Below are positions 47,917-54,974 of a stretch of DNA of 54,974 nt, piece after piece. The stretch comes from Ruminococcus sp. Its GTDB lineage: Bacteria > Bacillota > Clostridia > Oscillospirales > Ruminococcaceae. A program made the position numbers and the translations under genes. The DNA lies in contig JALCDN010000004.1 in the NCBI GenBank assembly GCA_022641595.1, positions 1-54,974 on the forward strand, in the 5' to 3' direction. The stretch's first letter is position 1; each line of letters starts with the position of its first letter. The notes beneath the pieces were generated by a model. That model searched no databases. It saw only the letters and a program-made list of their open reading frames with translations, and had not been told where the DNA came from.

Positions 47917-49511
47917 TTACCGATATAACTTCCGAGGGCAACGGCGTTTGCAGAATAGACGGCATGGCTGTTTTCGTTCCAAATACGGCTGTCGGAGATG
48001 AAATAAATCTAAAAATTGTCAAGGTTCTTAAAAGCTACGCTTTCGCAATCGTTACCGATATCATAAAACCTTCCCCTGACAGAATTCAACTGGACTGCAT
48101 TCACTTCAATAAGTGCGGTGGCTGCATTTTCCGCCATATTTCTTATGAAGCCGAATGCAAAATTAAATCAGATATCGTAAAAAATGCTTTCATAAGAATC
48201 GGAGGTCTTAATCCTGAATTTCTTCCGTTTGTCGGTTGCGAAAATATCTCCGAATACCGCAATAAGGCTCAATATCCGCTTGCCTGCGTTGACGGTAAAG
48301 CTGTATGCGGATTCTTCGCTCCAAGAAGTCACCGTGTTATTCCAATCGATAAATGTATTCTGCAACCAGAAATCTTTAGCCGTATTGTCAGCTCCATCCT
48401 TGACTATATCAACAAATCTAATATTAAGGTCTATAACGAAACAAACCACTCAGGCTCCGTTCGCCATATATACATTCGCCAAGGTTTCCACTCAAAAGAA
48501 ATTATGGTCTGCATTGTCGCTAAATCAGATATCTCTACTCAACTTGCTGACCTTTGCTCAATCTTAAGTTCTTCTTTCCCTGATATCAAAAGCATCATTC
48601 TTAATATTAACCCCGATAATACTAACGTAATTCTCGGTAAAAAATGCCTCACTCTCTACGGCTCGGACTTCATCTCGGACTTTATGTGCAGCAACAAAAT
48701 CCAGATATCTCCCCTTTCATTCTATCAGGTCAATACAGCCCAAGCTGAAAAACTTTACTCTATCGCAGAAAATTTTGCCTGCATTAACAAAAACTCTACC
48801 ATCGCTGACCTCTTCTGCGGTGCAGGTACAATAGGTTTGTCTATGGCAAGAAAAGTATACAAACTTTTCGGCATCGAAATTATCCCACAGGCTATTGATA
48901 ACGCTATCGCTAATGCCTCCGCAAATAATATCAGTAATGCTCAGTTTATCTGCGGCGACGCCGGTCAGGCGTTCTCTCAGCTTATTTCAAACGGAATTTC
49001 TCCCGACATAATTTTCCTCGACCCACCTCGAAAAGGCTGCGCTATGCCATCTATCTCTCAGGTAGTCAACGCTTCTCCTTCTCAAATTATTATGATTTCC
49101 TGCAACCCTTCTACTGCTGCCAGAGATGCTAAGATTTTCTCTCAGCTCGGTTACTCCACTTCTAAAGTCTGCGGCGTAGATATGTTTCCTCGTACAGGTC
49201 ACGTCGAGACGGTAGTGCTATTGTCCAAACTTCAGACAAAGCAGCATATCGACATTGAACTGAATACGAACGAGCTTGATTTAACCTCATCTGAAAGCAA
49301 AGCTACCTATGATGAAATTAAGGCTTATGTCAAGGAACACGCAGGCTTGACGGTTTCTTCTTTGAATATTGCGCAAGTTAAGAAAAAGTGCGGGATTATT
49401 GAGCGGGAGAATTACAATAAAGCAAAATCTGATGGTGCAAAACAGCCGAAATGTCCTAAGGATAAGGAAGAGGCTATTTCCAGTGCATTGAAGTTTTATA
49501 AGATGATATAA
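47883..49511 (+). CDS. rlmD: 23S rRNA (uracil-5-)-methyltransferase RlmD-like with C-terminal extension
   Basis: TRAM domain start; CIHFNKCGGCIFRHISYEAE; DLFCGAGTIGLSMA; DPPRKGC; MISCNPSTAARD. Confidence 0.93.
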   Translation: MLEKNQQYSAIITDITSEGNGVCRIDGMAVFVPNTAVGDEINLKIVKVLKSYAFAIVTDIIKPSPDRIQLDCIHFNKCGGCIFRHISYEAECKIKSDIVKNAFIRIGGLNPEFLPFVGCENISEYRNKAQYPLACVDGKAVCGFFAPRSHRVIPIDKCILQPEIFSRIVSSILDYINKSNIKVYNETNHSGSVRHIYIRQGFHSKEIMVCIVAKSDISTQLADLCSILSSSFPDIKSIILNINPDNTNVILGKKCLTLYGSDFISDFMCSNKIQISPLSFYQVNTAQAEKLYSIAENFACINKNSTIADLFCGAGTIGLSMARKVYKLFGIEIIPQAIDNAIANASANNISNAQFICGDAGQAFSQLISNGISPDIIFLDPPRKGCAMPSISQVVNASPSQIIMISCNPSTAARDAKIFSQLGYSTSKVCGVDMFPRTGHVETVVLLSKLQTKQHIDIELNTNELDLTSSESKATYDEIKAYVKEHAGLTVSSLNIAQVKKKCGIIERENYNKAKSDGAKQPKCPKDKEEAISSALKFYKMI

Positions 49512-49699
49512 AGCATTTTGTAGTCACATTGAAATATTCCATAATAGGATTTTGGTGTGTCAGTAGTAATCATGGTCGTTCGAATCATTTACTTGTGCAT
49601 CTATTGCGCTATGGTATATGAATCGATGAGTATGATTCAAAAAATGTATAGGAATATGAAAATAATAACCAGTTAGTGATGGTTGGAGTTGAGCAAAAT

Positions 49700-51622
49700 A
49701 TGATTATATCTGAATTGAAAATATATGATTTTCGGAAATTCAAATCGGTGGGTGGAAATCCTGGTTTGCATATTACATTTCACAAAGGACTAAATGCATT
49801 AATTGGTGAAAATGATTCTGGAAAAACTGCCATAATAGATGCATTGAAACTAGTTTTACTTACTCAGAGCAACGAATATATCAGGCCAGAAGAAGAGGAC
49901 TTTTATCAATCAGTTAGTGGAGTACCATGCACTAAGTTTAAAATCGATTGCACAATTTCTTCATTTACACAGAATGAAGCAAAAAACTTTATTGAATACC
50001 TGACATTCAAAACAGAGGAAGATAAGGTCGAATATACGCTTGAGCTTCATTATCGCGCATGGAAAGAAGGACACAAAATCTATCAAGAATTGCGTGTGGG
50101 CGATACTGACGATGGAATTTCGATTGATGGTAAAGCCAGAGAGTTACTGAAAGCAGTATATTTGAAACCCCTTCGAGATGCTGAACGTGAAATGAGTTCT
50201 GGTCGTGGCTCCAGAATTTCTCAGATACTACTTAACCATCCTGTTTTCAAAGATAAAAAAGAACACGCAGTTCTCGATATTTTCAATGATGCAAACAAGC
50301 GAATGGAGGAGTATTTTACTAATGATGCAGATGGAAAACGTATTCTTTTAACAATCCGTGAGAATTTGAGATCATTTAATGACCAAGGTCAAGCAAACGA
50401 TGCAGAACTGAAAGCATCAGATGTTCACCTGAAAGCCATTTTAGAATCCTTATCATTGAATGCAGCCGAGATTAATCCGGGATTGGGAGAATTGAATTTA
50501 TTGTTCATTGCTGCAGAGTTATTACTTCTTAAAGATGATATTGATGGCGGATTAAAGCTGGCTTTAGTTGAGGAATTAGAGGCACATTTACATCCACAAG
50601 CACAACTTAGACTTATCAGCTATCTTCAAAATGAATATAACGAAAATGACGTCCAGATAATCATTTCCACACATAGTCCAATTTTGGCGTCAAAGATTAA
50701 CTTGAAGAATTTAATTCTGATTAAAAATGGATGTGGATTTGATTTGACTGAAGGTATGACTGGGCTACAAAAGGGTGATTACCTGTTTCTCCAGCGATTT
50801 CTTGATTCAACAAAAGCCAATCTGTTTTTTGCTAAGGGCATAATAATGGTTGAAGGAGATGCAGAGAATATTTTAATTCCAGTTATTGCAGATATCCTTG
50901 GATATCCTTTAGAAAAATATGGAGTTTCAATTGTAAACGTTGGTAGTACTGCTTTTCTTCGATATAGTGGAATCATGGTAAGAAAAGATGGATCTGATAT
51001 TGGCATACCAGTTTCAGTAATTACTGATTGTGATGTACAGCCGTATGATGTTAATCCTGCAACAAAAGAAAAGACATTTAATGAGAAACAAGATGAGTCT
51101 GCGAAGGCAGAAGCAGAAAAAAACAACAAGTATACTAACCATTCTGTACATGGGTTTACGTCACCTCGTTGGACACTTGAGTATTGTATTGCTATGAGTT
51201 GCCTTTCAGAAGATTTTCACAAGGCTGTTCATTATGGAAAGAAAATTTTAAATGCACGAGAGCATATTTCATTGACTGATACTAAAATTTCAGAGGCAAA
51301 TCGTGATGCAGAATCAGAAAGGCGTGAGTGGCAATATATGACACTTGCTGAAATTGCTTACAACATCTATGGCTTAATGCTTAACGAAGATGGGAAAAGT
51401 AGTTTAAAAGCAATTGTTGCCCAATGCTTGGCTTCTATTTTGCGATGGCAGACATGTGAAATTCCAGAAGGTCTTACGCAAGAAAAAATGTTCGACCTTG
51501 ACTTGTATGAATTTAGAACAGATGAACAGAAGAAAGCCGCACTTAAATCTAAGATTGAGAAAGACCCGTTTTTAAGTTATATAGTGAATGCTATCAAGTA
51601 TGCCGCCGGAGAAGTAGTATAG
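49700..51622 (+). CDS. gajA: OLD-family ATPase/TOPRIM nuclease, Gabija GajA-like
   Basis: LNALIGENDSGKTAIIDALKL Walker A; LVEELEAHLHPQAQLRLISYL ABC ATPase motifs; IIMVEGDAENILIPVIAD...VITDCD TOPRIM. Confidence 0.82.
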   Translation: MIISELKIYDFRKFKSVGGNPGLHITFHKGLNALIGENDSGKTAIIDALKLVLLTQSNEYIRPEEEDFYQSVSGVPCTKFKIDCTISSFTQNEAKNFIEYLTFKTEEDKVEYTLELHYRAWKEGHKIYQELRVGDTDDGISIDGKARELLKAVYLKPLRDAEREMSSGRGSRISQILLNHPVFKDKKEHAVLDIFNDANKRMEEYFTNDADGKRILLTIRENLRSFNDQGQANDAELKASDVHLKAILESLSLNAAEINPGLGELNLLFIAAELLLLKDDIDGGLKLALVEELEAHLHPQAQLRLISYLQNEYNENDVQIIISTHSPILASKINLKNLILIKNGCGFDLTEGMTGLQKGDYLFLQRFLDSTKANLFFAKGIIMVEGDAENILIPVIADILGYPLEKYGVSIVNVGSTAFLRYSGIMVRKDGSDIGIPVSVITDCDVQPYDVNPATKEKTFNEKQDESAKAEAEKNNKYTNHSVHGFTSPRWTLEYCIAMSCLSEDFHKAVHYGKKILNAREHISLTDTKISEANRDAESERREWQYMTLAEIAYNIYGLMLNEDGKSSLKAIVAQCLASILRWQTCEIPEGLTQEKMFDLDLYEFRTDEQKKAALKSKIEKDPFLSYIVNAIKYAAGEVV

Positions 51623-51638
51623 ATAAGGAGTGAATGCT

Positions 51639-53552
51639 GTGTCAGAATGGCAAATTTCCAATAAAGATATTGTAGCTGTCGAAGAAATTTTGTTACCACA
51701 CGGTGCTCATTTCCCAGATGATGCAAGAAATGTTATATGTCGTTGGAATTCAGCTAATGTATCAGCCTGTCCTGGGAGTGGAAAAACAACTGTACTTCTA
51801 GCAAAACTAAAATTACTAGCTGATAGAATGCCATTTGAAAATGGTGCAGGTATTTGCGTGCTTTCTCATACAAATGTGGCTGTAGATGAAGTAAAAAAGA
51901 AGCTTTCAGGGTATACGGACAAGCTAATGGGATACCCTAATTTTATAGGAACCATTCAGTCATTTGTGGATAGCTTTGTAACTATGCCATATTTACGGAA
52001 TATAGCAGGACAAAATATCCAAGTTGTTGATAGCCTTACTTATGCACAATATATGCTAAATAGAATCATGAATAATCAAAAATATAAGGCGCTAGACTAC
52101 GTAACAAAGAATAATTATGAAACCGGACACCAGTTTACAAGCCGCATCAAATATATACAAGCCTTATATATACGAGATGATGGAGCACTTTGTATAGGAA
52201 GGCAGAAAAGGGCGTTGGCAAGCACTGGAACGAAATCCGCTGAACAGTATAAGAAATTATGCAATGATCTTCTTACTAATGAGGGAATGATACGATATCA
52301 AGATGCTTATTCATATGCAAAAGCTGCTATTGAAAATTTACCAGCTGCATATACAAATCTTTTCTCATCACGATTTCAGTATGTGTTCATAGATGAGTAT
52401 CAAGATTGTGATGATGTACAACGACAAGTTATAGATTTATTATTTGACCCGTCAAAATGTGCAGTGTTTAAAATTGGTGACCCTGATCAAGCCATTTATA
52501 ATTCATCTGAAGATACAATCCCAGATTGGGTGCCCGAAGCTGGCTTCTTGTCCATTATGACTTCTTGCAGATTTAACCAAGAAATAGCTAATGTAATCTG
52601 TAAGCTGAAGAACGAAAGCCGAAACATATTATCATCAGTAGGAGAATCAGGTACAAAACCCGTATTGTTTGTATTCTCTCCTGATAAGATAGACAGAGTA
52701 ATTGACGGTTTTATTTCCGAATTGGAGTCTCATGGTCTATACGATACAAATGGTGTTTACAAAGCTATTGGAGCTATCAGGAAGGAGGATTCCGTAGGTC
52801 TAAAAATTGGGAGCTATTGGAATGAATTTGATGGTTCTGTAAAAAAGAATAGCGAATATAACTACTGGCTCTTGATAGCTGAACTTACTGAATATTTATC
52901 AAACGGTAAATTATACAAGGCTGAACAAGTCGTTAGAAAACTCTTATGTCGAGTATTTCGTCATTTGAAAATTAAGTCTCCACTTTCAGGCAATGATTAT
53001 ACTGTCGTAGTAATGAAAAAAGCCCTTGATGATAATTACAGAGAGCTATATCGTCAATGGATTTTTGAAATGTCACGTATGCAAAGCGTTGATAGAGACT
53101 CAATAGATAATGTATTGCGACAAAAAGTAAACGAGTTGCTTTCTGCCAAAAATCCAGAGATATCTGATGTGTTCACTAATTTACCAGATTATTTCCTTGA
53201 TAAGTCTGTTACTTCAAATCAGACGGCTAGTTCTGAGAAAAATGTGATGATTGAGCCAACCAGAAACCGTAGAATTGTGTTTGACACTATTCACGCTGTT
53301 AAGGGTGAAACGCATGATGCGACACTATATCTTGAAACCGATAGACAAGGAGCGTCAGATCTAAATAGAATTCTTCCTTATTTTGGTGTAGGAAAAAAAG
53401 GTAGCTCAAATCTATACGATTATTCTCGTAAACTTGCCTATGTTGGTATGAGTAGACCTAGGAAATTGTTGTGTGTGGCAATGCAATCCAAAACTTATGA
53501 AAAAAGTAAAGGTGTATTTAGCAATGATTGGGAAGTAGTGGACTTAAGGTGA
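51639..53552 (+). CDS. gajB: UvrD-like superfamily 1 helicase, Gabija GajB-like
   Basis: SACPGSGKTTVLLAKL; YVFIDEYQDCDDVQRQVIDLL; GDPDQAIYN; FDTIHAVKGETHDATLYLET; LAYVGMSRPRKLL; GTG start (51630 or 51639). Confidence 0.82.
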   Translation: MSEWQISNKDIVAVEEILLPHGAHFPDDARNVICRWNSANVSACPGSGKTTVLLAKLKLLADRMPFENGAGICVLSHTNVAVDEVKKKLSGYTDKLMGYPNFIGTIQSFVDSFVTMPYLRNIAGQNIQVVDSLTYAQYMLNRIMNNQKYKALDYVTKNNYETGHQFTSRIKYIQALYIRDDGALCIGRQKRALASTGTKSAEQYKKLCNDLLTNEGMIRYQDAYSYAKAAIENLPAAYTNLFSSRFQYVFIDEYQDCDDVQRQVIDLLFDPSKCAVFKIGDPDQAIYNSSEDTIPDWVPEAGFLSIMTSCRFNQEIANVICKLKNESRNILSSVGESGTKPVLFVFSPDKIDRVIDGFISELESHGLYDTNGVYKAIGAIRKEDSVGLKIGSYWNEFDGSVKKNSEYNYWLLIAELTEYLSNGKLYKAEQVVRKLLCRVFRHLKIKSPLSGNDYTVVVMKKALDDNYRELYRQWIFEMSRMQSVDRDSIDNVLRQKVNELLSAKNPEISDVFTNLPDYFLDKSVTSNQTASSEKNVMIEPTRNRRIVFDTIHAVKGETHDATLYLETDRQGASDLNRILPYFGVGKKGSSNLYDYSRKLAYVGMSRPRKLLCVAMQSKTYEKSKGVFSNDWEVVDLR

Positions 53553-53769
53553 TGATTTATTTCAATTATTATCCCAGATGTTTTATACCGCATATTTAAG
53601 AAATAATTGCAAAATCAATAATTTTACAATTGCCACCAATAAGAACGAATTATTTGATAGAACATTGGAATAAAATAGCTGATAATACCGAAGCAGCTCC
53701 GAACCAGTTGATTGGCTTATGGCTGTGTTCATTTAAATACTTTTATTCGTCCATTGGTCGAATAAGGCT

Positions 53770-53892
53770 TTAAATAACCTTGATTTCATCATCACTGAGA
53801 TTATACTTTGAATATAATTCTGAATCAGTCCATGGTTTTGAAAAATCTTGTAATGGCACATTAAAGAAAGCCAACTTCGAAAGATTTACGGC
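53770..53892 (-). pseudogene. C-terminal relic of a larger protein, possibly a DNA methyltransferase/restriction enzyme
   Basis: Minus-frame KLAFFNVPLQDFSKPWTDSELYSKYNLSDDEIKVI* without an upstream start; abuts IS256-like DNA. Confidence 0.45.
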
Positions 53893-54875
53893 GTGAAAAA
53901 AAGTCTGTAAAAACAGTATCAACTGTGGTAAAATGAAAATAAGAACCACAAACCACAGGAGGAAGAAAAAATGGCAAGAAGAACAATGAGCGAAGGTAAG
54001 AAAAACGTAATCGCAATGTTGCTGCAGGAGTATGATGTACACACAGCGGCAGATCTCGAAGACGCTCTCAAGGATTTAATGGGCGGAACGATTGAATCTA
54101 TTCCAGAATCCGAGCTTGACAATCACCTTGGATACAAGGAATATGAGCGCTCGGATAACGAAAATTATCGAAACGGTACAAAGTCTAAAAAGATCAGAGG
54201 AAAGTTCGGTGAAACTGAGATTTCAGTACCGCAGGATCGTGACGGCAGCTTTGAACCGCAGGTTGTAAAGAAGCGTCAAAAAGATGTTTCAGGCATTGAA
54301 GACAAGATGATTTCGATGTATGCCAAGGGCATGACAACCCGTCAAATCAGTGAAACCATTGATGATATTTACGGCTTTGGAGCAAGTGAAGGCATGATTT
54401 CGGACATAACCGGCAGATAGAAGAATGGCAGAACCGCCCTCTTGACAGCGTTTATCCCATCGTATTTATCGACGCAATTCACTTTTCAGTCAGGGATAAC
54501 GGTCAGGTAAAAAAGCTTGCAGCGTACGTAATTTTCGGTGTTAATTCCACAGGACATAAGGAAATATTGTCCATTCAGGTCGGTCAAAATGAAAGCACAA
54601 AATGCTGGCTCGGGGCGCTGAATGAGCTGAAAACTGCGGATATTCTTGTCATGTGTTCAGATGGACTTACAGGTATAAAGGAAGCCGTAAATGCAGCATA
54701 TCCACAAACAGAATTACAGCACTGTATTGTATATCAGATTTGCAATACGCTGAAATATGTAGGTGAGAAAAACAATAAGGAGCTTGCCAATGATTTGAAA
54801 GCAATCTATCAGGCACCATCTGAACAGACTGCTTTGGAATAGCTTGATGAAATTGTCAATAAAACTTGACACAAA
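53890..54875 (+). mobile_element. Degenerate IS256-family insertion sequence
   Basis: Transposase-coding remnant in at least two frames; upstream end near 53890, 3' part lost. Confidence 0.75.
53971..54842 (+). pseudogene. IS256-family transposase (frameshifted and truncated)
   Basis: ENYRNGTKSKKIRGKFGETEISVPQDRDGSFEPQVVKKRQKDVSGIEDKMISMYAKGMTTRQI...; continues in another frame as IEEWQNRPLDSVYPIVFIDAIHFSVRDNG...VMCSDGLTGIKEAVNAAYPQTELQHCIVYQI. Confidence 0.88.
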
Positions 54876-54974
54876 ATATTTGAACAGAATCAAGCAGCAA
54901 TGTTCACGCTTTTATAGAATAGAGCTCTCTTGAGCGCTGGTGGCAGTCCGCCGTTAGAGGTGCATATCCTTCTG

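Noticed and set aside
53919-54122. Minus-strand 67-aa ORF opposite IS256 transposase
   Set aside because: Antisense shadow without supporting features

Overview
Firmicutes window, probably a Ruminococcus-like Clostridia with cellulosome modules and sporulation genes (taxonomy inferred from protein style only). Left to right: a purine operon (purE, purC, a PurF paralog lacking the catalytic Cys, purF, purM, an expansin-like gene, purN, PurO-type IMP cyclohydrolase, stand-alone AICAR transformylase, purD, a membrane protein); uvrC; rsmD-coaD; an Lrp/AsnC regulator; spoIIGA-sigE (minus); a GHL10-type lipoprotein; a diacylglycerol kinase-like gene (minus); metK with an upstream SAM-I riboswitch (minus); a dockerin-bearing lysozyme-like protein (minus); a LacI-type sensor fused to GGDEF; a three-gene ABC-2 exporter; spo0A; an RluA-type pseudouridine synthase (minus); a GH25 lysozyme; addB-addA; prfB; recJ; relA/spoT; an MBL hydrolase; hemZ; rlmD; then an accessory segment with a Gabija-like anti-phage pair (OLD/TOPRIM nuclease plus UvrD-like helicase), a C-terminal relic of what may be a DNA methyltransferase/restriction protein, and a degraded IS256-family transposase. 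Strongest unexplained signals: (1) a dispersed ~155-bp palindromic element (at least six copies plus remnants, all full copies in + orientation) that looks RNA-foldable with compensatory changes and repeatedly forms gene leaders or supplies RBS/start codons; (2) a long, highly structured ~380-nt leader upstream of prfB; (3) an expansin with a dockerin-like N-terminus inside the purine operon; (4) the Cys-less PurF paralog; (5) candidate 0A boxes at spo0A and spoIIGA. All calls come from reading motifs by eye; no database search or folding program was run.
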